57,921 bases of DNA from Phlegmacium glaucopus (taxonomy: Eukaryota > Basidiomycota > Agaricomycetes > Agaricales > Cortinariaceae), in NCBI GenBank assembly GCA_015039465.1, contig MU129982.1, positions 62,419 through 120,339 of the forward strand. Direction: 5' to 3'. Below are positions 22,011-34,395 of this stretch, one piece after another. Made by a program: the position numbers and the translations under genes. How positions within the stretch are numbered: the first letter of the stretch is position 1; each line of letters opens with the position of its first letter. Under the pieces are notes generated by a model. The model did no database searches, had not been told where the DNA came from, and was given only the letters and a program-made list of their open reading frames with translations.

Positions 22011-24269
22011 GCCGGGAGATCCCGAATCTCTTTAAGAAGTTGCGTATACTCTGTAGCATGGATGGTATGATTTCGAGTGGCATCCTGAAGGCGAATGTCT
22101 TCGGCAAGTGTAGCATGCGAAGAAGGAATAGACAATGCTGAACGAATTCCGTAGGACTCTAAAGCCCCTGCAACCTGTATGAAGCCATTGGCCAATGATG
22201 GATTCTTGATGCGGAGATTGCCAATTGGTGTACGGAGTTGGTTGAGCTGATTCCACACCAAACAGCGGCCTTGTTCAAGCCATTCAAGTGCAAGATCGGC
22301 TTTATTGAAACAGAGAGCGGTAGCCACAACGGATCCCACAAGATCAAAATAGTCGTGATGGTTAGCGTGATGGCGATGGATTGTTTGTTCCAAGCCAGTA
22401 ACCTCTGAGAGCAGACTAATGGCACGAGCGAAATCATTCAAGCAGTGAGATTCATCATAGACTAAGGATATTGTGGCCGCAAGGATGGCACACTGCAGAC
22501 GAATGGATGGGATGCCATTTGCCTCAACAGCGCGACAATATGAAGCAGCACTGTTTAGGATATCAGGGAAATCATGGGTGCATTGGAAGCCATGCCTGTA
22601 AGATTTCCCGAGATTTTTGAGGCAAAGCGGAAGGTCAACACAGCCAGAAGGAGTGGATCCAACAGCAGTCTGGTGATGGGATATGGCACGATCAATATCC
22701 TGGAGGTCACCGGTGCATTCAAAGCGACGTGCATACGAAGTTCTAAGGTTGTTGAAGGGACTCAGAAGGTCAGCATGGCCAGAACGAGTGGATTGGACAG
22801 TGTTCTGGTGGTGGGATATGGCAAGCTCAATATCCTGGAGGTCGCCAGTGCGTTGAAAGCGATCTAAATACGAATTTCCAAGGTTGTAGGAAATGGCAGG
22901 AAGAATATTAATGCCAGGCATGGACGAAACTGCAGTTTCATAATGGAAAATTACTTGAGTAATGTCGTCGACATTTCCTGTCTCTTCGAAGCGGCGCAAG
23001 AATGTCTGGGCGCTAGTAACAGCGTTACGCAAGTCAGAGATAGCACCCAGTGCTACTCCTCTGGCATAATTCATAGCACCTGACTCAAAGGGCGAACTTG
23101 AAGCTACAAATGGGTCAACTAGTGGATCTGAAGGTAGTCTACCTAACGTACCCACTGTAAAAGTCATCTTGACTGCCATGGGATTGTCCTCTTTCGTTGA
23201 TGCAAATACTGCTGGAGTGTCTACAGACACGACCATTATAAGTGCATGTAGGGCGGACAAAAAAATGTCTTTGGCGTACCTTTCTTTGCACACGCCATGG
23301 CGTAAATTTCATACGCAGTGAATACAAGGAAAGCCTCATCACCCCCATCCTTCGACTGAACGATCAACATCATATAACCGGCATCATGGCGACTGGATCT
23401 TGTTGAATTAGCCACTGCTTTAACAACTTCGTTAAAAACTCCTTTCCAAAAATGACTCACAAGTCGATATTCTCAATGGCTTTCCATTTCGTAGGAGAGA
23501 TCTTCGTAAGGCGCAACGTCTTGAAGTTACCACTCTGCTTGATGGCCAGCGTCAGCTCATCGTTGAAGCGACGAGGCGACGAACATTCAAGAAAAATATC
23601 TAATTCACAGAGTGAGGACAGGTGCCAGTGGACAGGCAAAACGAAACCAAGTCTTACCTTCCAATAAACCTTCTCGACTCGATTGTTCACTGGTACCGGT
23701 GTCTACAGCTGATGAAAGTGTGTTCGCAATGCCATGCGGTTCCCCTGTAACTTCCGGTGGCGTTGGTTGGCGCGACCCAGTGTCTTCTTGGATCGATATA
23801 TTACCGTGGGGTGGTAATTCGTACGGCAGATCGTGCTCAGAGAATGAGACGGCTGAGCTTTCGAGTGGCATTCCAGGCGTTGAGCGGCGTTCAAATGTCG
23901 TGACCTCTGTCCCTTGTATGACACTTGGCGGGTTCTGGGGTGGTTGGTGGTGTGGGGTGTATTGAGTCGTACTTTCTGAAGGTCCTTGGCCTTGGCGCTG
24001 TGAGATGTTGGTTGCGCATGGAAGTTGGTTGTTATCGTCGATGATTGCCGTTGGTAATTCAGAGCTCGAAGTCGTTCGTACCCGCTTCTTGGGAGGCGAA
24101 ACATTCACTGAGGATCATAATAATCAAGATCAAGCTCTGAATCGAAGAATAATAAGTAATCGCAGGACGTGCCCAAGGTTTCACTGGCCGACAGCCTCCT
24201 TCGTTGTCCTTGGCTGTGGGCACCAGAGGCTGGGATTTCAACTTGGTTTGTATGTTCGGAGGTGGCCAT
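22003..24269 (-). pseudogene. TPR-CHAT family protein, copy 2: 5' half, interrupted by a hAT insertion
   Basis: Exons on the minus strand are 24,185-24,269 (MATSEHTNQVEIPASG start), 23,658-24,107, 23,461-23,599, 23,280-23,398, and 23,220 down to the insertion. All junctions keep phase. The product has a Ser/Pro-rich N-terminus with a basic PPKKRVR patch. Next comes a probably beta-rich unassigned domain (DAGYMMLIVQSKDGG, FTAYEIYAMACAKK). The 45-residue TPR-like repeats follow, only about three here against nine or more in copy 1. Last is an alpha-helical linker (DLALEWLEQGRCLVWNQLNQ) up to LLKEIRDLPAFH, where the hAT enters. Translation would continue about 30 codons into the hAT end and stop at 21,926, giving a TPR protein without its protease domain. 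The TPRs probably bind a partner or trigger; that role is from family knowledge. Confidence 0.85.
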
Positions 24270-24513
24270 TGGAGATATTGAAGAGACGGATAGATTGGCA
24301 GAGGGTGTTTGAAGTTGAAAATTTGCGAGTTTGCACCCTTGTATATGGCGGCTGCTTCATGTTGGCTGTACGCGTCCATCGCGACATGTACAAGAGGCTA
24401 AGAAATGTTACATGGGTACTATACACGGATCATGATTACAGAGTTTATTCCCACGTGATTATGATCTCGGGCAGGTGACACTTCAAACACTAGGGGCCGA
24501 CTTCGTCGACTGA
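24270..24513. promoter_or_regulatory. Upstream region of TPR-CHAT copy 2, cut by the Helitron
   Basis: Up to about 24,455 this resembles the upstream flank of copy 1 near 2,135-2,255 (shared 'gcgacatgtac', 'tttattcccacg'), so it is old gene-flanking DNA. The Helitron end lies only 245 bp from the start codon, so the promoter is probably truncated or displaced. No TATA box is evident. Confidence 0.4.
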
Positions 24514-24701
24514 CACCTTGCTGAGCTACGTAGTAGATTTATAGTGTTTGGTACTTGTTTTAATTTTTTTGGAAAAGATGAATTTCGAAAACACATTAAT
24601 ATCAAAGGGATACATAAAATTACAACACATGAAGCTATCAGTCAATGCGATTATGAAACAAGGGGGTTTTTTCTGCGAGATTGTAAGTAAAAACCGAGGG
24701 A

Positions 24702-26001
24702 CTAAGTGGTCTGTTTTTTCTTCTTTTTAAGGGGACTGTCAGAGACCGAGGATTCACCTTCAGTAGCGGTAGGGTCTTCATCTTCATCGATTAATCTTTT
24801 TTTGCTATCCGCCTTTGACGATGGCTGGGGCATGGGCTCTTCTCGTTTTGAACGGCTCGGTCCTGCGCTAAGGTTGGCATTGTTGCCTATGTTGGTTGCT
24901 GATTTTACAATTAACATCGAAGAGTGTGTGTGATGACAGAAATTAATTACCTGAGTGGAAAGCGTTCACTGCATTTATTTGATTTTTTTTTTTCGTCGGT
25001 GACTGGGGGAGGACTGTAGGACCTTTTAGCATGAGACTTTTGTAAGGAGACCGTTTGCGTTTGGCGGCGGGTTCGAGAATCTTGATTTGGGTGGCGATTG
25101 CTGTGAAAGTGTTGCTAGCGATCTCGTTTGTCTTCTTGTCCTTAATAGCGTAGTGTTTCAATTGGAAGTAAACAAGTACTAGGGATCCGCTGAGGGATGC
25201 TTCCAGGTCGTGTATTTGGATGAACTTCCCAGTCGCATCAAACGCAGGTAAAGGAGTTACCCGCCATTTGGGAATGATCGAGTTAAAGGCGTCTTTGAAA
25301 TCGTTACTGATAGGGTATCCGTTGGACCAGTCTTCCATGTCACTCGCTGAAAGGGGGAGGGTCAATTCATCTTTTTTTTTGGAAAGTAAGGGAACGTACG
25401 ATCATGTGCCATCGTCTGGTGATGTTCGCTATAAGTCGTGAAAATGAAATTTGGACATGTTTGACTTACCCTTTTTTCGAACAGAGGCCAAGAGAACTTC
25501 AACCCTTTATTTTGATCATCAAATATAACAAAATGTTGGGCGTGAGGCCCGCCTGTCGTAGCGCTGTTTTGAAGAGTCTCCATGCGTTGGATTCCGAGTG
25601 CAAAGTCAGTGATGAAATCAGTGTAGACGACTGGTGGAATGAGCTGAAATTGAGCTTTTGCGGTTTCTAATGTAGCATGTTCAAAACTTGGGTTAAAATT
25701 TCCGTGAGCTTCTAATGAAAGTCGATGGGGAGAGATGATGCCGACAACGGCACATGTCGCGCGACTTGCTGGCGAATGGGAGGGGTCATCAGGCACAAGC
25801 ATGAGTTCATTTTGGTTGCCGGTTTTTGTCCATATCACGTGAGACGCAAAGTCATGCGAGCCTATGTAAGTGGGCGTATTGAGTAAGTCTGCTCGTAACC
25901 AAGGCGCGCTGAAATCTGATTTCTCGGATTGGGAAGATGTACTTTTGAAGTTAGTGAGAGATGTATTCCGGAATATGTTACACAACAACATACCCACTCA
26001 T
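24702..26001 (-). CDS. Unknown Helitron-borne protein A, 362 residues
   Basis: Five exons with consistent phases: 25,994-26,001, 25,470-25,941, 25,400-25,415, 24,951-25,346 and 24,702-24,898. It starts MSGTSSQSEKSDF. The middle is a mixed alpha/beta region (ATCAVVGIISPHRLSLEAHG, QFQLIPPVVYTDFITDFALG, HFVIFDDQNKGLKFSWPLFE). The next part is WSNGYPISNDFKDAFNSIIP. The C-terminal 90 or so residues are disordered-looking and basic/acidic (AAKRKRSPYK, SKADSKKRLIDEDEDP, PLKKKKKQTT), with likely nuclear localisation signals. I do not recognise the family. Transcription is opposite to the Rep-helicase and divergent from gene B across about 500 bp. A single-stranded-DNA-binding or accessory replication role is possible for a Helitron passenger, but that is speculation. 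Confidence 0.65.
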
Positions 26002-26496
26002 TTCGAGAGCGTGTAAGAGTTTGTGCGGCGTGTATGATTAGTAACGAGTGTAAAGCGTGGTGGTGAATGGAGAAGGATGGTGGTTTGTTCTTTGTCGTCA
26101 TTTTTCGCGATTCCCGTTGCAGTGAAACGTCTCATGATTAATAAGCGTTTAGTGTACAGCTTGGTCATGAAAGTGATCAGAAGAAATGTGGAGACATGAA
26201 TATAATATCGGTCTCACCGCTCTTTCCAAAGATCGAAATTCGCAGGAAATGTCGGGGATAGGTGGAAAGTAAGCAGGTAAGGTTTACACTGTCGCAGACA
26301 CTTCAACGATCATCGGAATAATTTGATATGCACCGACGGACAACAGCGCAAGACTGTCTCAATTTTTGGACATCATTTGGAACGGTGGGATGTACATTTA
26401 GTAACTGGTGGGGTGTTCGTATTAGGCACGCGTTCAATTTAAAGGCACGGTTTGGGTATTGGTTGTAACTGCCCTTCCATTTTTAAAGTCGTGAAG
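26002..26496. promoter_or_regulatory. Shared divergent promoter region of Helitron genes A and B
   Basis: About 500 bp separating two divergently transcribed spliced genes. No specific promoter motif can be named. It contains no supported ORF. Confidence 0.35.
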
Positions 26497-27286
26497 ATGA
26501 CTACGTTGCTTGAGAATTTTGTGTGCTGTCATCCTACCGTCGCGTTGTGCCATACTGATTATGGTCGACATTTCCATCTTGGATATGGAGTTCATATCCC
26601 CTCATCTCCAATGCGACGCTTTCAGTCTTTTGTTGAGATAGAGGGATGTCCATATCGTTTTGTTGTCGTTGGACGGCTGTCATCATTTCAAGTTGTGGAG
26701 GATTCGGTAAGTGAGCCGTAATGTAAAAGAGAAATTTTCTGTTGACATTGCTTTTTTTTGGGAGTTCGGACATTTTTTATCGGTCAATATAGGTGGATTT
26801 CAGACCGTTGGAAGATTTGGGGACATGTTCATTGGACAACTACGAACGTTGCAGAAGATTGAGGAGGACGATAGATTGGATGAAGCACTTCAGGCTCAGG
26901 TCAATATCGCCCTTTTGTTCCCCGTTTGGTCGGTTGATGGTCGTACAACAGGAAATTCAATGGCGAACCTGCGACGATATGATGAACTTGAAGGCATACA
27001 ATATTTCAAATTATTCCTTGTCTTCTTCCGATATAGGTGCATTCCTTGTTGCAATTATTGAACTTCGATGTTTGGATGTTAGCTGTGGTGCGTCAAAGTT
27101 CGAGAGGGTAAGTTTGATGTGTTTGCATGCGATTACTGTTGTATGACTTATGATATTTAGACATATTGGAGTGAGGCACTTAGCCTGCGCTCCTTAAAAT
27201 CAGACAATGTTTCAGACGAGAAATATGTTGAGAATATCATCAATCGTTGGAAAATTTTAAATCCATCCATTGTGTCGAACGTATAA
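26497..27286 (+). CDS. Unknown Helitron-borne protein B, 216 residues
   Basis: Three exons, 26,497-26,706, 26,793-27,107 and 27,161-27,286, each of whole codons, with good GT-AG introns. It starts MTTLLENFVCCHPTVALCHT, and the segment GCPYRFVVVGRLSSFQVVED looks like strands of a small beta barrel. It continues with a Cys-containing, Arg-rich part (NYERCRRLRRTIDWMKHF) and IGAFLVAIIELRCLDVSCGA, and ends NRWKILNPSIVSNV. I do not recognise the family. The beta-barrel look, together with the known habit of plant and animal Helitrons of carrying RPA-like OB-fold proteins, makes an OB fold worth testing; this is inference only. It lies 710 bp upstream of the Rep-helicase start on the same strand. 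Confidence 0.6.
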
Positions 27287-27996
27287 TGAGATTCAATAAT
27301 GTGTATGGGAACGTCGTTATGTAGTGGTGATAGTATGTTTTGTGTACGTGTAGTAGTGATCAAAAATTGACGAGTTGTGAATAAATCATCTTTGGACGAA
27401 TTTGGAACATGTCATGTCTGTGTCCTCGGGGTTTTTTTTTTTGGTTTTGAGGTTGATAATCGTACCAAGCAGTGGGATAGAGTAATGGTAAATCCTTGTT
27501 GATTGTTTATTTTAAACGCTGCTTTAAGGCAATGAGATCAAATTAAGTTGTCGCACAATGAATTTGGGTTTTACTTTGGTTTTGCGGTTGTGATCAATTG
27601 AGTCCAACAAAATGCCGGTGTAATTAGTAATGGAGACGGAAAAAAGGAAGGCAAGGTTGGAACGGACATCCGGTGGATGTGATAAAGACTGATAGTCGAC
27701 TGCCGTTAAGTAAATATGACATTTCCTGTGTTACAGACATCAGATAGACAGGAACGTAACAAGGATGGGTTGTGCATGAAAGGAATTCGTGGTCAGTACA
27801 AGATGAATGACGTCCAGTTTAACGGTGTTTAAGGGATATGTAAGATGCGAAGTGGATTAAAATGCAACAAATTCAGTGAATGAAGAAGAATTAAATGACG
27901 TCATGGTTGCACCAAATTTTATACAAAAAACATTTTGCACTTTATGTTATATTCGATTTAATTCCATTCTGTTCTTCTTCCACTGTTATTTACACA
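27287..27996. other. Helitron region between gene B and the Rep-helicase
   Basis: AT-rich, no supported ORF. It probably holds the gene B 3' end and the Rep-helicase promoter. Confidence 0.4.
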
Positions 27997-30900
27997 ATGG
28001 TGGACGCGATGGATAGGGAACGAAGGTAAATTTGCACTTTGATGTTGTGTTCGTTGTCGATATTTACTTTGACTTCAACAAGTGAGGACGCCCATCATTG
28101 GGCGTTTATAGATGGCGTTCCAGTACATGACGAACTGAGAAATGTGGACATCAATAACATCCGAGCAATATGCAATGAACAAAGTAGAACCCAATGGACC
28201 TCAATCGCTTCACGGGGAAGATTGTATCAATTCATTGCCTTGTCAGATAAGGAAACGCAACAAGATATGCGGTTGAAAGCAGCGTCATGTACTGCTCTGC
28301 ATAGTAAATGTTTTGCGGCAGAGCGATTTGTATTTCAATCATTGATATTCCTATGATTACAGTGTTCAGCACTTCATCTCAAGGACTACCGTTTGATGAA
28401 GACCAACCAATGTTATCAGCTTTGTCGTCAAAATTGCGTAGGCCTAAAAGGTGTGTTATATTGTGTATAACAAAAAAAAGTTGACGACGGATTGTGGATC
28501 CCAATTTGAATAGGAAGCGAACAATTGATGATACTCTGACCTTTTTTGATGGTCAAAACATCCACGAAATCTTTCACCAACAATCTATAACAAATCTTAA
28601 GATGGCTTGTGAGAAATACATACCCATCTCAGGAGTCACCACACGGACGGGAATATACTCACTTATAGCACAAGCGACGTCTTCCATCCAACAACAAATC
28701 CGTGTATCCATCATGGATTCTGTCCAGAAGGGAGAGAAAATGGTTTACTATGTGGCGACATCGCCTGAAGTTGATGAGGACCGTAATGATCGAACGGGAG
28801 GAGTGATGGATGAAGCAATCAAATTACACAATGCGAATGACCTACAGCAAAGTACAGAAGCGTTATGTGACAATAGTTTCATGAACACACCTTCGAAAGT
28901 GGTAGTGGATGGTGCAATAACGGAGTTTATCGATCGGACTAGCAACACAGCTTTGGCCATTGGCATTTGTGCTGTATGTGCTCGCGAAACGGCTGCGATG
29001 GAGCTCTGCCCACTATGTCTTGAATCCATACCCAATTCCCGTCGTCTAACACCGGTCGAGGGTCATCCTCACCACGAGATGTTCAATGGAATGCTGCTCC
29101 ATCCGGCAGGAGTGACAAATGACGGTAGAGGGGATGTGTGTGTCGAGTGTCTCAGGGCTCTTAAGTCAGATAAGGTGCCAACGTTCGCTCTTGCGAATGG
29201 ATTGTGGATAGGGGCCGTTCCTCATGAATTGGCGTATTTGACACTTCCGGAACGGATCTTGATTGCGAAATATTTCCCTGCGGCGTACATTATAAAACTA
29301 TTTCCCAAAAAAAAAGGGGCGCGTCACTGGGATAAGCGTCAGATGTATAGCGGGTTGAGAGGGAATGTGTCAACGTACCGACTTGACCAGGCTCAGATTA
29401 CATCTATGATCGATGGTACCGTCATGCCCCAAGTGGTAAACGTGCTTGCTGCGACGATAGGCATCACATTCGTAGGGCCAAAAAACATGCCAGAGAAATG
29501 TTTGCCCGATATGTTTAGAGTTCGGAGGACACGTGTAAAGAAGGCGTTGGAGTGGTTAAAGAAAAATAATCCACTGTTCGAAAATATAACCATTTCAGCG
29601 GCAAGACTAGCACAGTTGCCAGAGGATGACGTACCGTATGAATTGATGGTGACAACGAAACATTCGATGGACATGGATATGCTATATGACGAACAAGAAG
29701 GATATGTTCCACCACAGGATGCGAGTGATAAAGAAAATGACGGTGGGTGGCCATTGGTTATCGAAGCTGCAAATTTTGTTGACGTGGGCATAGATGTTGA
29801 GTCTGAACCAAGTGAAGATGACGGTAAGATGTCAAGTTGTATTGTTCGATAACACAAATAACTAACGTTTTCATTGATTTAATTTTTCTTCGAATTTGGG
29901 GGGTTTTTTTTTTTTTTTTGTGAATTGACATAAAAGACACGGAAATACGTACGGAACCAGCGGTGTTGGCACTGTCTCATCTAGGTGTTGTTGACATTGA
30001 TGGAACTGATATTTCCGAATCAGAGCTCATGGCTCACGCTCTTGCGAATTGTTGTCAAGTCAGTCATGAAGAAGATTATATGATTCGAAGAGGGAGTGCC
30101 TTTGTGAATGAATACGCAAGGGTTGATCCGTCAACGGGCCAAAGAAATGATGGAGGACCAAGTGACGCAAATCACCTGTTGGGGACGTTTCCTACCCTTT
30201 TCCCTTTCGGGCAAGGCGGGTTTGAAATAGAGCGACGTGTAAATGTTCCTTATGAGGCGCACGTTCGATGGGCGTTACGATACGAGGACAGACGATTCCG
30301 AAAAGATGTTCACTTTCCCTTTCAGGTGTTTGGTGTTTGCCAGAAAAGACAGGTCTGTCGTGCGTCGACCCTACAAATGAAGAAGGGATCCTATTTTCAA
30401 TATCAGAATCTTTTGGGATCGATAACCGCGGCCGATCTTACCAATGCAACTCGAGAAGAAACCCGAGGTGTCCCCTTTTCCAATCCAGCTGTCAGAACAC
30501 TTCGTACTCAATTAAGTGGGGTGAAGACAAAGGTTCAAGGATCGGATGAATCACGTATCTCAATAAGAAGCAAAATCTGGGGGACTAACCTGCTCCATAA
30601 TCCTCCGAGCCTCTGGGTGACAATAAATCCATCAGACACACAAGATCCCATCGCGCAGGTGCTGGCTGGGATGGAGATCGATCTTGATGCATTTTGTAAG
30701 ACTGCCGGGCCAGATAGCGTCGACAGAGCAATGAATATGGCAGGAGATCCATACGCGTCTGCGAGTTTTTTCCATATGATGATCAAAATCATTCTCGAAG
30801 TGTTGATTGGGATTTCCAAGCGGCGGAACGGGGTTATCGTGAGAAAGGAAGGAATATTTGGGATTGTGAAAAGTTATGTGGGGACCGTAGAGGCGCAGGG

Positions 30901-33900
30901 TAGGGGGTCTCTCCATTTGCATTTGCTGTTGTGGTTAGCGGGTGCTCCGACAGCCCGGGAACTAAAACATGCGTTGTCAAATGACCACTTTCGCGAGAAA
31001 ATAAAGAAATACATCAAACATACGATTCGAGCAGATGTAGAGATGAAAAACACAGCAGAAGTTCTAGCAATGAAAAAGGTGGAAGCAGTATCTTATTCTC
31101 GACCACTAGATCCTCGAAAGACGGCAGACGTGAACGCGATGAAGTCTACCGAAGGAGAATTGGCGCGCGCGACACAGTTCCACCGATGTTCGTTCTCCAA
31201 TTGTCTTAAAATAGTGAAAGGACGAACATACTGCAAACGAAGAGCTCCATTTCCATTGGCAGATGATGATTGGGTTGACAGTAGGGGAGGATGGGGGCCA
31301 AAACAATTATGTGGATTCTTGAACAATTGGAATCCTCCGTTGTTGAGGACGATCAGGGCGAATCACGATGTGAAATTAATCATGAATGGTGGAGAAACCA
31401 GCGTGTTAACGTGGTATATCACCAATTATGCCAGTAAGAAGCAGCATCGGTCATCAAACGTATCTGCACTACTAGCGAAACGAGTAGCCTTTCATTTGGT
31501 GGAAGAAAAGAGACGGAGAGATGTCGCTGATGTCAATAAACGATTGATCCAGCGGTGTGCGAATACTCTGACTCGTGATAGGGAGTTCAGTGGTCCAGAG
31601 ATAATGAGCTACTTGATGGGGTGGGGGGATCGATTTGAGTCACATCACTATGTGGCAATATACTCGGATGCGATCATAACTGCTGTAAAGGAGAAATATC
31701 CTGGTTTAGGAACAAGGACAATTTCACGAACACAAGGTGGACACAGACTTGAAACGGCTGGTAGAAATGAAAGCCAAACGGTCGTGAACATGGAGGAACA
31801 TAATCATATGATTTCGATGGAGTCGGGTGTTATCACGCTAAAGGATCAACTGCATGAATATATGTACCGTGGGCATGAAATGGCGGAGATGAACTTACTT
31901 TCATTCGTGCTTGATACATACGACACAAAGAGTGAGGTGGGAGATGGTATTCGGGAGGGTGTTGAATTGCTTGCTAACATTGGTTCGAGAACGTGTGGAC
32001 GAACACCAAATCGACGAATTCCATATCGACAAGGGTTTAATAGGCACGGACGTTGTCGAGTTTTTCGTACAGATGGGCATGAGACGCTGCCTCATTTCGT
32101 GGGTGCCTGGCCACCAAGGAACGATAGACCGAAGGACAAGGAACTCTATTGTGCGACGATGCTCGCACTTTTGAGACCTTGGTTAGATCTGTGTGATCTT
32201 AAAACAGAGATGGAAAGTTTTGAAGAGACGTTTGAGAGTTTCCTAGCTGGTGCGAGTAAAGAAACGAAAGACGTCATCGAAAACATTCAATATTATTATG
32301 AATGCTACGATGGTGCGAAGAAACGACAGGAAGTGCAGAGTGAAGACACGGAGAGAACGATGGATTATGAAGTTGATGCAGGTGTGGAGGACCTAACAAG
32401 CGATTCGTTGATGTCCCATCCGGAGAGCATGGAGGTGACGGAGGACGATATCGAGTTAGCGTATGAAACGAGAGGGATGATGAGAGAACAGTTGTACGCA
32501 GACATTGCGTTGAATATTGCGATGGAGTGTGGGGTATTCTCCGAAACTAAACCGGAGACAGTTTTCTTACCCACAGCGGAGAAAGCGGAGACGGAAGATT
32601 TGGCGATGTTTGAAGCATGGGGGGAACAATTGAAGATGGCGTCTAGAAGGGAAGCAGAGGGAAATGGACCTGGTTTATTTGCAAATGTCGATGGTGCAGC
32701 ACCAACGGTGTTTATTATGAATGAGACGGGGGAAGGAATTGAGAGGAGGGACGTGAAAATGTTGGAAATGGAAACGATCCAACGGCCCAAAAAGGAGGTC
32801 CTGAACGTGGAGCAAAGACGTGCGCATGATATTATTGAACATCAACTACTGAAACGGTTAGCAGGTAAGCTTAGCGATCCCCATTTTAATGGCAGAAACT
32901 CACAAAATCGACAGGAGAATGCCCACCTCAACTTCGAATGCTCGTGTTAGGACATGGAGGTACTGGAAAGTCAATGTTGATAGGTGCGATCACAGAGACT
33001 TTCAAGGCGTTTGACTCAGAGAGTAAACTCGCAAAGTGTGGTACGTCAGGGGTGGCGGCGGTTATCATCGGTGGTCAAACATTTCATTCATGGGCTGGAA
33101 TTCCAATTAATAATCCACGAAAAGAAAATTGGGTGGAGACGAACAGCCAACGTCTTCATAAACGAAGAAAGCAGAACATAACTGGACGCCAATTTCTAAT
33201 AATGGACGAAGTCTCAATGTGCACGAAACAATTAAAATACAGAGGGTCAGAAATTGTATCCAGAGTCCGGGCATCAGAGGGGGTTGGATGTCCTTCGGAG
33301 TCATTTGGAGGGATGGATATTATTGATTTTGGAGATTTTCATCAATTTCCCCCAGTTGGGAACGCAAGTGCGGCATTGTATTGCGATAGACCCGATACGG
33401 ACGACATGCATGGTCTCAAAGGCAGATCGATCTTCCTAGAATATGATAAAGTGGTGATACTACGGGAACAGATGAGAGTAACCGATGAGATATGGACCGC
33501 AATATTGAGCAGGCTGAGGGTTGGCGAGTGTACGGAGGATGACATCAAGGAGGTTCAAAAACTGGTTCTGACCAATCCTGAATGTGAAAAACCGGATTTT
33601 ACGACGGCTCCCTGGTGTGACGCCACTTTGATAACACCAAGGAATGCTGCGAAAGACGCATGGAACTCCGCCGCTGTAGAAAGGCATTGTCGGATGTCTG
33701 GAAACAGGAAATACATAATTTGTGCAGAAGACACAATTACCGACAGCGGGGAAGTGCCAGATAAGAAGACGAGATTAGCTGTGGCGAAGTTGAAAGACGA
33801 CACAACCAAAAACTTGAAACGAAGAGTGGAACTGGCGGTGGGCATGAAAGCTATGGTAGTGCTAAATATTGCGACGGATGCTGAGGTCGCGAATGGGACA

Positions 33901-34395
33901 CGTGGTTCGGTGGAAGGATTTGCGCTGGATCCAAGGGAGGGCCATACGACACCTGACGAGGACGGATGTGTGCATTTACAGTATCCACCTCCGGTGATCT
34001 ACTTCAAACCCGAAATGGAAACGCAAATAACGTTTGAGGGGATCGCGAAAGGTATCATACCCATTCTGCCATCGATGGTTGGGTTTAGGGTGGAAGTAGA
34101 GGGTGAACAAGTGAAATTGGAACGAAGACAAATTGCGATAGTGCCTGGATACGCGTTCACGGATTATAAGGCGCAAGGTCAGACAATGGAGTGTGTAATT
34201 GTTGACATCGCGAAACCTCCATGTGGAAGATTGTCGCCATTTAGCGTATATGTCGCACTGTCAAGAAGCAGGGGCCGGAACACAATACGCATTCTGAGAG
34301 ATTTTGACCCGGCGTTGTTCATGCACCACCCTTCTGAGGATCTGAGGATAGACATGGCAAGGTTAGAACGATTGAACGAGACGCTGGAAAGTTAA
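27997..34395 (+). CDS. Helitron Rep-helicase (RepHel) with N-terminal Cys-rich domain
   Basis: Six exons with consistent phases: 27,997-28,025, 28,083-28,303, 28,363-28,450, 28,514-29,823, 29,937-32,864 and 32,915-34,395, giving 2,018 residues. The N-terminus has two similar helical modules (about residues 20-70 and 125-180). A Cys-rich domain follows (ICAVCARETAAMELCPLCLE) with NGLWIGAVPHELAYL, as in DUF6570. The Helitron N-terminal domain comes next (GTFPTLFPFGQGG). The HUH relaxase shows its His pair in GSLHLHLLLWLAG and its Tyr pair in WYITNYASKK. The Pif1-like superfamily 1 helicase has Walker A GHGGTGKS, Walker B FLIMDEVSM, DFGDFHQFPPVG, and motif VI VALSRSRGRNT. It nicks and unwinds DNA for rolling-circle transposition in the nucleus. 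No stop or frameshift was seen, so it is potentially autonomous. Confidence 0.92.

Noticed and set aside
28748..29857. Minus-strand ORFs of 95-154 codons inside the Rep-helicase
   Set aside because: Antisense shadows of a conserved coding exon with no features of their own.
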